From contig JAXMFU010000003.1 of NCBI GenBank assembly GCA_046347625.1, positions 1,213,902-1,277,901 of the forward strand: a stretch of 64,000 bases of DNA. Direction: 5' to 3'. Shown piece after piece: positions 44,686-53,519 of the stretch; position 1 is the stretch's first letter, and each line of letters starts with the position of its first letter. Source of the stretch: CAIMUS01 sp046347625. Lineage in GTDB: Bacteria; Pseudomonadota; Gammaproteobacteria; Competibacterales; Competibacteraceae. The notes under the pieces are model-generated. The model did no database searches. It had not been told where the DNA came from and worked only from the letters and a program-made list of their open reading frames with translations. The translations under genes and the position numbers were made by a program.

Positions 44686-45514
44686 ATGTGGGAAATCGAC
44701 TCGATTGGCGATGGCGCGTTCCTGGCGACGGTGCTGAATGGCGTGGCGATGATCGCCGGCAGCGGTGCCCTGATCCAGTTGGCCAGGATCGGCGCCATGC
44801 TGGCGGTTTTCTTTACCGCCTTCCAGGGCCTGCTGACACCGGGCGGACCGAACTTTCCATTCCAGCACTTGCTGGTCGCCTGGGTGTTGTTTGCGCTGCT
44901 CTACGGACCGACGACCAAGGTCACCATCGAAGACGCCTATAGTGGCGCGGTTCGCGTGGTGGATAACGTCCCGCTGGGGGTGGCGGCCTCCGGGTCGATG
45001 CTGTCCACCTTCGGCTATCGGCTGACGGTGCTGTTCGAACAGGCGTTCAATACCCCGCGGATGAGCAAGGAAGGTTTTGGCACCTCGCTGGAACTGCTGC
45101 TACGGGCACGCCAGGCCAGTTTCGGCCAGGCCAATTCCCTGACCGGAACGGATAATCTGGAAAAAACGGTGATCAATTATGTGCGCGATTGCACCCTGAT
45201 CGGAATTGATCTGGGCTTCGTGCGGGAAGCCGCCGTCCTCAATGCCCCCAATCTGTTGGAAGCGATCCGGTTCCCGTCCGATCTGTACGGCACGCTGACC
45301 TTTCTACCGGGCGATCCGGCCGTAGGCGCCGAGCAGACCTGCACCGAGGCGTATACCCGATTGACCCGCTACGTCAATGATGCGGCCTTCCGCGCCGCCT
45401 GGGAAGCGCATCTGGCCGGCCTGCTGGGCCCACAGCCCATCAACACCACTCAAGAGGCTCTCGATGCCATTCTCGGGGTTGGCAAGAACGCCCGCACCTG
45501 GATGCTGAACAATA
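44686..45514 (+). pseudogene. traG: traG mating-pair protein, N-terminal part
   Basis: The first ~276 codons of TraG, starting MWEIDSIGDGAFLATVLNGV with hydrophobic segments near 15-60 and 68-85. The remainder resembles F-type TraG membrane regions (FGYRLTVLFEQAF, NYVRDCTLIGIDLG). The frame enters a 220-bp TA-flanked MITE after MLNN and stops. Removing that MITE with one TA copy restores the reading frame. Confidence 0.87.
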
Positions 45515-45734
45515 GACTTGTTCCCGAATAGTGAATTTTAAGTTTTTGAATCTATTGAGTAAATTTATAGTATCCACTTGAAGTAGGACATTTTTGAAGT
45601 CTGTATGCTCAGTACACTGTCCCGCCTTAAGTGGGTGGCCAGGTTAAATTTAACTTACTGATAATAAAGGATAAATTTTAACAAATCCAATGTAACTATC
45701 TGAATTTTAAAGCATAATTATTTCGGAACAAGTC
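45515..45734. mobile_element. 220-bp AT-rich MITE inside traG
   Basis: Terminal inverted repeats GACTTGTTCCCGAATA at 45515 and the complement of GACTTGTTCCGAAATA ending 45734. TA at 45513-45514 and 45735-45736 is the target duplication. The ends resemble IS5/IS630-type ends. AT-rich, no coding frame. Confidence 0.88.
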
Positions 45735-48645
45735 TAATATTGTCAAGAAACTGTATGTCCTGGGTATTCAGGACAAGTACCGGCAGCGCAATGACATCGC
45801 CGGCGCGCTGCTGATCGAATCGGCGATCGCCCAGCGCAATACCCAATGGGCGGCGGAGCAGGATTTGTTCCAACGGGTGGCACGGCCGCTGATGACCTTT
45901 ATCGAGGGCTTCGTCTATGCGGTCACGCCCCGGATGGCGTTGCTGATTGTGCTGGGTGTACTTGGCATCAATCTGGTCGGCAAATACCTGATGATGGCCG
46001 TGTGGATCCAATTGTGGCTGCCGGCACTGGCGGTGGTCAATCTGTTCATCAATCTGGTCGCCATCAACGGCATGGAGGCCTTACAGGCTACCCAGGGAAT
46101 CGACCCCACCTCGTTCGCCGGTATCGATAGCTTGCAGCGGGTTTGTGCCGATTGGCTGGCCACCGGTGGCTGGCTGGCGGCCTCGACACCCATGCTCACC
46201 CTGTTTCTGGTGTATGGTGGCGCGATCACCGCCACCGCGCTGGCCGGGCGCCTGCCGGGTGGGGATTTTGTCAGCGAGCAGACGCTCTCGCCCTCGGTGC
46301 TGGAAACCCCGCCTCAACTGCAACTGCAACCGCAGTACACCCATGATCCGGTGCAAGGTGCCGTCCTGACTGGCGCCGCGGGAACGCTGATTCCACAACT
46401 CAACTGGAGCCAGGAAGCCGCCAGCGCGGTCAGTGGTAATTATCGCGAACTGCAGCAGGCCTCGACTCAGTACAGCACTGCCCTGACCAGCGCACTCAGC
46501 CAACATTACAGCCAGGGCTTCAGTGCCAGCGATGCTCAGGCGCTTAACCGCAGCTTGGCGGTGAGCCAGAGTCGGGCGGATCAGTATAGTTATTCACTGG
46601 CACGGGAAGCGCTCAGCGCTACAGGTATTCAAAATTTGACAGCTAGTGAACTTAGTTTAGCCATCAGGATGGGAGCGAGTGGGGGATTTGCTGGAATCTC
46701 AAGTGCTCTGGGTGCTGTATCTGGACAAACTATCACTCAACAACAAGCATTCGACTTGGCACAAAAAGTACTGGAGCAAGCAGGTGGGCAAAATCAGCTA
46801 CAAGCACAGCTGAATGATACCCAGATGGCAGATCTACGCAGTGGCCAGCAGAGCGAGTTCACCAAGCAACTCAGTGAGGCCGACCAGCGTGACTTGGCGA
46901 AGCTGCAAGCCGATGTCGTCCAGAAATCCACCGAGTACAGCCGAGCCGAGTCGCTGAGCCAGCGGGTCAGCGGTGGCTATAACGCCAGTACGGCGGCGGT
47001 CGCTACCCAGCTCCTGCAAACCCCTGGCCTGCTAAATCGGCTGAGCGAGGAGCTGCAAACCGCCGGACTGTTCGGCCGTGCCTGGGAACTGGCGCAAACC
47101 TCACGGTATCAGCAAACCTTCGGCGCCGACCCCGATCATACCCGAGCGTTTGCCGCCGCCGGTCTGGGTCTGCTCCTGGGTTACGAGCAGGCGGACCAGC
47201 CCCTCGATGCGCAGATGGCGGCGGAGGCCCGCGCGGCGGGCCAGGACCTGTTGACAGCGGCCAGTGGGGGAACACCGGGACCGGCATCAACACCGGACGC
47301 TTTCCGGCCGGCCACCGCAGGCGCCTTGACGTTGGGTCGGGTAGAACAGACCGTCAAGCCCGCCCTGCATGACCCGACCGTTGCGGCGGGTACCCGGCAC
47401 GTTGTGGCCGGCAAATTAAGCGAACGGGAGCAAGCGGCCGCTGACTGGAGGCCACAGATCCTGGCACAGGACCGGCGTAATCTGGAGGCCGTCAACCGCG
47501 AGCAAAGCCGGGCCGAGGCTGACATGCGCGACAAGGCCCTGGCACAGGACCGACAGCAATTAAACCAGTTCTCGACCGACGAGCGCTGGTCGCGCTGGTT
47601 GCACGATACGGCGGTCAGTGGCTTTACCAAATGGCTCCAGGCCGCCAAGGACCATCTCAATCCGGGCGTCTTTATCGGCGCCAGTGCCGCCGCCGGTGTC
47701 ACCGCTTTCGATCAGGCGCGCCGTGAAGGTGCGAGCTTCTGGGATGCCCTGGGGCGGGCGCTCGGTCATGCGACTAACGGGAAGGACATGGTGTTAGAAC
47801 AGTTCTACCAGGATCAGGTCGCCACCGCGCGTCAGCAGGGCTTGACACCCACCCAGGCACAGCATTATGGGCGGGTGGCGCTGGACACCCTGACCGGCGG
47901 GAAGAGTGTAACGCTGCCCAGCCTTCCCGATCAGGCGGCCACCCGCCAGGCCGTAGCAGCCGAGTTACGCCAGGATCCGGCTACCGCTGATGTCGTTAAA
48001 CTGGTCGAATGGTCGGCAAAAACCGGCAGTCACGATTACGCTTGGGCGATTAAGCAGTTCAATCAACATCTGGGGCTTCTGCCAACCCCTCCAGGGCAGC
48101 CCGGCAGGACCGACAAACTGCCGACGCCCGACTTTAAGGGTGCGGCGGAATATCGGCCTCTGGTGGAAACCTATGCTAAGGCACAGAACCTGGATCCAGC
48201 GTTGATCTATGGGATGATACAGGCGGAATCCAATTTCAGGCCCGAGGCGGCCAGCGCCAAAAATGCCATTGGTCTGATGCAGTTAGTGCCGACCACGGGT
48301 GGCTGGGAGGCCCATAAGGCGATCACCGGGAATCCGAATGCGCCCGCGCCTTCACCACAGTCACTGCAAGATCCAGTCACCAGCGTCCAATATGGTACGA
48401 CCTATCTGCGGCAGATGTACGATCGGTTCTCATCCGTTCGAGACCCGGCCGTCCGTTGGCATCTGGCGATAGCGGCCTATAACGCTGGACCCGGCACCAT
48501 TGACAACGCCCTGCAGGGCTATCACCCCGACCAGTTTACGCTGCCCGACTTCTGGCGCTGGCTTAACCGGGAGGCACCCGCGGAAACCGTGGCTTACGTG
48601 CCTAAAGTCAGTCACTTGTGGTCAGGATTCCGACCGATGGGGTAG
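45735..48645 (+). pseudogene. traG: traG mating-pair protein, C-terminal part, with lytic transglycosylase domain
   Basis: Resumes with NIVKKLYVLGIQDKYRQRND and runs ~960 codons. A membrane region lies near 45910-46270 (TPRMALLIVLGVLGINLVGK, LTLFLVYGGAITATALAG), then a long Gln/Ala/Ser helical region. The last ~170 residues are a transglycosylase SLT domain: LIYGMIQAESNFRPEAAS with catalytic Glu, IGLMQLVPTTG, AIAAYNAGPGTID. TraG stabilises mating pairs. The stretch 46620-46830 is notably AT-richer. The frame itself is intact; only the MITE separates it from the N-terminus. Confidence 0.87.
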
Positions 48646-48658
48646 TATTTTTCTTTTA

Positions 48659-49222
48659 TCAAAGCTTAGAGGAACGACCGAATTTGGCAGAGAAGACGTT
48701 GGGTAGTCCTAATGCTTTACGTAACTGTGCTTTCAGTAGCCAATCCCTATCTCTGGTAGCCAACCAATCAGACTGGCTGTGATTATTATCCTCTGTAGTT
48801 TCTCCATCGTCAGAGCCATCCTGACGCTTCACCCAGACCACTAATCCTACTCCAACCAACCCTAACACTATCCACGCAGAGCCGAACTCACCACTCCAAA
48901 CCAGTATCACAGAAGAGATGACTCCCGCTATCAGGGCGCCAGCCCAAATCCAAGGCTCGGCCCGTATCAGTCTATCTGTAAGCATAGCTCGTCGTGCCGG
49001 CGGCCAGCGCCGGAAAAATGCAACCAATACCAGAATGCTGAGCAGCAGCAACGCCGCCCATTGACTGAGTCCGGTGATAATATAGAAAATCGTGCCCGTG
49101 AGCAGACTGAGCAACAATGCTCCGCTCAGCCAGAGCATCCACCGAACGCCTCGCCACAGCCAATGGAGACCGGTTCGCCCATCGCGACCGGACATCGGTG
49201 CTTTCCCCGTCGAGATCGCCAC
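48659..49222 (-). CDS. Membrane protein of unknown function
   Basis: A 187-residue protein with four predicted transmembrane segments (about 25-45, 52-68, 92-112 and 118-132) and a charged C-terminal tail (DDGETTEDNNHSQSD, then KAQLRKALGLPNV). I recognise no domain. It is convergent with traG, at the position where related elements carry entry-exclusion or accessory genes, but that is only positional. Confidence 0.6.
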   Translation of the reverse strand: MAISTGKAPMSGRDGRTGLHWLWRGVRWMLWLSGALLLSLLTGTIFYIITGLSQWAALLLLSILVLVAFFRRWPPARRAMLTDRLIRAEPWIWAGALIAGVISSVILVWSGEFGSAWIVLGLVGVGLVVWVKRQDGSDDGETTEDNNHSQSDWLATRDRDWLLKAQLRKALGLPNVFSAKFGRSSKL

Positions 49223-49418
49223 TAACAGCCTCTTGAAACCCCAAAGACTTACTTAATGTCTCATTCCATCACACTGTCCTGGTAGGACACAACTGACTAT
49301 TCCGTCAGCCTGGGACCCTGGGTGGCATTGGCTGGATACGTCTCAGATACCACCTCATGACCGAATTGGTGGGGAGGAGTGGTATTTTCCAAGGTGGGGC
49401 GATGAGAAAGGCTGTTGG
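49223..49418. other. Boundary region between ICE and integron
   Basis: No gene. It contains a short palindrome (GTCCTGGTAGGAC at 49277). I see no tRNA fragment matching the attachment site at 35256 here, so the ICE right end is not defined. Confidence 0.35.
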
Positions 49419-50993
49419 CTAAAAATCCAGTGGACTCTTCGCCTCCTTCAACGTAACACTCTGCACGGTATGGGTATAAATCATGGTCGTTCTTACATCA
49501 CTGTGGCCCAGTAGTTCCTGGATCGTGCGAATATCATAATTGGCCTGCAATAAATGACTGGCAAAACAATGACGAAAGGTATGGGCAGATGCCCGTTTGG
49601 GAATCCGGGCCTCTTGTACGGCCTGTTTGATCGCTCTCTGTACGTGTGTCTCATGCAGATGATAACGCTGATATTGACCGGTAGCAGGCACCCGCGTCAG
49701 GGTTTTGGCCGGGAAAAACCACTGCCACACCAATTCCCTGGATGCCTGCTTATACTTCATCGCCAACGCACTGGGCAAGAAAGTCCCTGCATAATTAGCG
49801 GCCAAATCCGCCTGATGAACCTGCATCACTTGTTCCAGTTGGGTTTTCAATTCCGGTAGCAGCACCTGTGGCAAAGGTACCGTACGATCTTTCTGTCCCT
49901 TGCCATCGTGTACCGTCAAAACCTGCATATCAAAATTCAGATCCTGCACGCGAAGCTTGAGACACTCAAACAACCGCAAACCGCAGCCGTACAATAACTT
50001 GGCCACCAGATCATAAGGGTCATCGAGCCGGCCAATCACTCGATGGACTTCTTCCCGCGACAACACTACCGTAATATAAGGACGCCGCTTGGCTCTAACT
50101 ACCCCCTCGATTCTCCCAAAGTCCTTTTCGAGTATATGCTTGAACAGGAACAACAGCGCATTAAACGCCTGGTTCTGGCTGGACGCCGCTACCTTTTTGT
50201 CAACCGCCAGAAAACTCAAGAAACTCTTAACGTCCTCCGTAGACAGCAATTGCGGGTCTTTGCTTCTGGTAAAGGTTTGAAACTTCTGGGTCCAGTGTTT
50301 GTAGGCTTCCAAGGTTTTCGGGGAGTAATGTCTGACTTTGATGGCAGAATCGAGGTTATCATAGATCCATACCCAACTGGCGCCCTTGACTTTCAATTCA
50401 GCAGAACTCTGTGGGTTACCCTGGGAACTGGCACTGCTGATCTGAGCAGAACGAGGTGAATCGCCTTGTGCAGAACCGGCATTATCGGCTGCTATCAGCC
50501 GTGGGAGCGGAGAAGTCAATGGTGTGCGTGGGGAGTGAGACGGTGTGCATGGCGTGACAGTGTCTTCCCGCCTTGGGGTCACTCGGGGAGCGGTTCGCGG
50601 AGGGGCCATGCCGGTCACGGGTCCATTCGCCGGAGCAGGTTTGGTAGCGGGATTCAGGGGGACCGCAAAAGACGTCTCTTCAGCGCGCCGTGGCGCAACG
50701 GACTGTGCAAGAGGCTCCCCGTCTGCGGGGCGATCGGGACGGATCGTTTCGTAATAAAGCGCTATCGCGTGATAAGCCTGTTTGATCTGGGCTTCAGACT
50801 GGTTCTTGGTTCGCAACTTCTCACGAAAAGCAGGAAAGCTCTGCCGATCCGTCAGCTCAACGTGGTACTTATGACAGAAGTCCCAGTAAAAGCGCAGCCA
50901 CTTCCGGTAGTGAGGACGGTGCTCAGCGGCAATACCCTTGCGTTCCAGCAGGGTGCCGTACAGACGGTCAAGCGCAGGCGGGATAGCAAGCAT
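49419..50993 (-). CDS. intI: Integron integrase with extra N-terminal core-binding domain
   Basis: A tyrosine recombinase of ~524 residues. The catalytic domain carries GCGLRLFECLKLRVQD (Arg), GKGQKDRTVPLP (Lys), HTFRHCFASHLL, GHSDVRTTMIYTH (His, Tyr) and the integron-specific patch between (WQWFFPA, RYHLHETHVQRAIKQA). IntI proteins are ~320-340 residues. Here a second SAM-like core-binding domain (about 10-85) is joined by a Pro/Ser-rich linker of ~110 residues. attC sites lie to the right in the proper orientation. Start at 50993 or 51047. Confidence 0.93.
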   Translation of the reverse strand: MLAIPPALDRLYGTLLERKGIAAEHRPHYRKWLRFYWDFCHKYHVELTDRQSFPAFREKLRTKNQSEAQIKQAYHAIALYYETIRPDRPADGEPLAQSVAPRRAEETSFAVPLNPATKPAPANGPVTGMAPPRTAPRVTPRREDTVTPCTPSHSPRTPLTSPLPRLIAADNAGSAQGDSPRSAQISSASSQGNPQSSAELKVKGASWVWIYDNLDSAIKVRHYSPKTLEAYKHWTQKFQTFTRSKDPQLLSTEDVKSFLSFLAVDKKVAASSQNQAFNALLFLFKHILEKDFGRIEGVVRAKRRPYITVVLSREEVHRVIGRLDDPYDLVAKLLYGCGLRLFECLKLRVQDLNFDMQVLTVHDGKGQKDRTVPLPQVLLPELKTQLEQVMQVHQADLAANYAGTFLPSALAMKYKQASRELVWQWFFPAKTLTRVPATGQYQRYHLHETHVQRAIKQAVQEARIPKRASAHTFRHCFASHLLQANYDIRTIQELLGHSDVRTTMIYTHTVQSVTLKEAKSPLDF

Positions 50994-51261
50994 GGGATGA
51001 TATCCAGAAACTGCATAACATACCGATTTGCGATGATAGGCTGACAAGCGATTTTAGCAAAATCTCAACGTCACAAGCCAGCAACAGTTCCTGAGTATAT
51101 CTTGTAAGATTCTGATATGTAAAAAATTTCAATAAAGTTTGACGATTTGTTGTTTAAAAACAACTTTTCTAGGGCAACCTGCTACGGCTGACCGAAACTA
51201 TTATATTTGACGAGGATGGCTGGTTTGTGGTAAAGATAGGCGGAAACTATCTAATCACTGG
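50994..51261. promoter_or_regulatory. attI region of the integron
   Basis: The spacer between intI and the first cassette. The recombination point is the G of GTT at 51261, preceded by ATCTAATCACTG, since sequence identity with the second copy of the first cassette (from 56233) begins exactly there. TTGACG at 51139 could be a -35 box of a cassette promoter. A GTTGTTTAAAAACAAC palindrome lies at 51148-51163. Confidence 0.75.
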
Positions 51262-51497
51262 TTCATTCCGACAGCCTATGGAATAAGCTAATGAAAAAAA
51301 TGACAAACTCACAAAAATTAGCTAAAGAGCGCGGCTACGGTCGCGTACACGCATAACCTGCGTTGATGCGTGTACGCGACCGTAGCCGCGCCCGTTGGTT
51401 GAGAATTTTTGTGAGTTTGTCAATTTTTCAATGATAAAATTCCACAGGCTGCGGATGAACCCGGAGATCGAGCGGACTTACGCCGCTCATCTCCGCG
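51262..51497 (+). mobile_element. Gene cassette 1: ORF-less 236-bp hairpin cassette
   Basis: No gene. Almost all of it is an inverted repeat: 26-bp perfect inner arms (51329-51354 / 51366-51391), 19-bp perfect middle arms (51301-51319 / 51404-51422), and imperfect outer arms including TTCATTCCGACAGCC and its counterpart ending at 51460. attC follows at once. An identical-length copy is cassette 3. Confidence 0.87.
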
Positions 51498-51503
51498 TTA
51501 GGG
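51454..51503 (+). other. attC site of cassette 1
   Basis: R'' GATGAAC, then a stem CGGAGAT/GAGCGG against CCGCTC/ATCTCCG with one unpaired C on the left arm (extrahelical base), then R' GTTAGGG. The R'' box complements the cassette's own first bases (TTCATTCC), as required in the excised circle. Confidence 0.85.
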
Positions 51504-51672
51504 TGCGCCCTTTAACGGTACAAGAACCCTTGAAGAACCGAAAAACTTACGTGGACAATAGTATGAAGGGCTGGGCAGCATGCATTGATGGGCGGTACCC
51601 ATCGAGGTGCAAAACCTGCTAAGAAAAGGGTGGCAGCCGCCTAGCCACTTTACGTCATGAGGAGTACCAAAA

Positions 51673-53505
51673 ATGTTTACGTTAAGACTTATCATCTTCT
51701 TGCTGATAACAATCAACTTGATGGCGATGCCGGTACCAGCAGGTTGTATGCCTCTCGGTGTTTTCACTGTTTCTATCGACACCCAACCCTTCACAGGAAC
51801 TGATGCCTACCTTACCTTTGACCTGGTTGATAATGATCCGGTGGCCAATTCGGTTAGCATCCTGGACTTCACACACGACGGCCAGTTAGGGGCAATTCTT
51901 ACACAGGGAGGGCCTGTTACAGGAAGCTTACCTGGCTCCACTACATTGGAGGATACGGACTACTTCAATGAAATATTGCAGTTTATTAACTTAGGGACCT
52001 ACATCAATTTTACTTTGGCGTTGACAGAGTACACTTCAGGATTGATGTTCCCCAACCAGTTTTCCTTTTTTATCCTTGACTCTTTAGCCTCAGCAGCTCT
52101 CTTCCCTACGTCTGATCCTACCGGCGCCAATGCTCTTTTCGTCATAGACATCAATGGAAATCAGCCTGGCAGTTTACAGGTTTTTAGCTCGCCCGATGTT
52201 CTATGGGATGTAAAGCAGCAAATTCCATTGCCAGGAAGTCTGCTGCTTCTCGTTTTGGGCGGACTTATTCTATACAGGTCAATCCAAACACGATGTTCTT
52301 TGCTTGTATTCATGTTTATTCTTGGTCTAAGTGCTGGAGTGGCGAATACATCTGCATTAGCCCAGGATCAAGCAACTACCAGTGTTAAAGATCGCGTACA
52401 GGTAACCTTTTCTGGATTTCGTCTCAATCGAACCACCCAAACTTTCGATACGGTCGCAAGCATTAAGAATATCTCCAATGCTACCGTCACAATGCCGATC
52501 CACTTGGTGATCAAAAATATCGTGCCTACCTCAGTTACGCTCTATAATGGGAATGGTCTCAGCCAGGATAGCTATCCATTGATTGCGGTGATCACAAAAG
52601 CTGGCTTGCTATTACCTGGCGAAGCAGTCAACGATGTGATATTGCAATTCACCAATCCCACACGGGTTCGATTCGCATTTGACTATGATGTGCTGGGAGG
52701 TATAGGCAGTCCACCCGTGATCCTGTCGCAGGCGCCTCCCTTTGTGGTGGAAAACAAAACCTATCATTACGCAATCAAAACGTATGATTACGATCCGGGG
52801 GATACGCCGACGTATGCATTAGAAGAAAAACCGGCGGGAATGACTATTGATGCTAATACCGGGATTATTGAATGGACACCGACTCATGCGCAAATCGGCG
52901 TCCATCCGATCCTCGTCAAGGTCCAAGATCACTACGGCCTGTTTAGCTATCATGCATTTACGGTAGCAGTCCAAACCGATTTAGGCAATCTGCCTGCTCT
53001 CGTGATTGGCAAAGCCGTTTTAGATCCTCTGGCAGACCCCCAGAAATATGAGACCCGGCTAAGTTACGCTGACGGTCAGATCGAGGCACAACACCTGGTG
53101 ATTGTGAATGATTTGCTACCGTTGGGATTCGAGATTAATAACAAGGCCTTGGGTTTGAACATCGACACGAAAAATCTGGTGACTATTAAGAGTCCCTTCT
53201 TTGTAGATCCCAGTGGTACGCAATTTGAATACGATGTCCCTCGTGGACAAGCACAATGGGTGATGTTTTACTATTCACGTGGTCCCCTGGAAGATGAATA
53301 TGGCAAGCCGAATCGTGATAGTAGACCTATAGCGGCTTTTGCCTGGGGTACAGTGAGAAATGTTTTAAAGACAAGCAATGGGATCGTGACAATGGATTTA
53401 ATACTGGATACGGCTCTACCTGCGATCCTTGGTGTATCCGCGCAGGGCGTAAGGATGACTTACGATCTCAACACACAAACCGGAACAGCAGAAATACTTC
53501 ACTGA
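51673..53505 (+). CDS. Exported fusion protein with internal PEP-CTERM-like signal and Ig-like domain
   Basis: A 610-residue protein looking like two exported proteins joined. Part one (1-206): signal peptide, a beta-rich domain resembling PEP-CTERM proteins, and a sorting-like end IPLPGSLLLLVLGGLILYRS plus basic residues. Part two starts with a new signal-like segment (LVFMFILGLSAGVANTSALA, 211-230), then a beta domain and a putative Ig/He_PIG domain near 345-430 (PPFVVENKTYHYAIKTYDYD, GIIEWTPTHAQIGVH). The sense of an internal sorting signal is unclear; read-through of a lost stop is possible. ATGAGGAGTACC precedes the ATG. First gene of cassette 2. Confidence 0.72.
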   Translation: MFTLRLIIFLLITINLMAMPVPAGCMPLGVFTVSIDTQPFTGTDAYLTFDLVDNDPVANSVSILDFTHDGQLGAILTQGGPVTGSLPGSTTLEDTDYFNEILQFINLGTYINFTLALTEYTSGLMFPNQFSFFILDSLASAALFPTSDPTGANALFVIDINGNQPGSLQVFSSPDVLWDVKQQIPLPGSLLLLVLGGLILYRSIQTRCSLLVFMFILGLSAGVANTSALAQDQATTSVKDRVQVTFSGFRLNRTTQTFDTVASIKNISNATVTMPIHLVIKNIVPTSVTLYNGNGLSQDSYPLIAVITKAGLLLPGEAVNDVILQFTNPTRVRFAFDYDVLGGIGSPPVILSQAPPFVVENKTYHYAIKTYDYDPGDTPTYALEEKPAGMTIDANTGIIEWTPTHAQIGVHPILVKVQDHYGLFSYHAFTVAVQTDLGNLPALVIGKAVLDPLADPQKYETRLSYADGQIEAQHLVIVNDLLPLGFEINNKALGLNIDTKNLVTIKSPFFVDPSGTQFEYDVPRGQAQWVMFYYSRGPLEDEYGKPNRDSRPIAAFAWGTVRNVLKTSNGIVTMDLILDTALPAILGVSAQGVRMTYDLNTQTGTAEILH

Positions 53506-53519
53506 AGGAGGTACAAGTC

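Noticed and set aside
49419..51047. Ordinary phage or ICE integrase.
   Set aside because: The integron-specific patch and a matching array of attC sites identify it as IntI.
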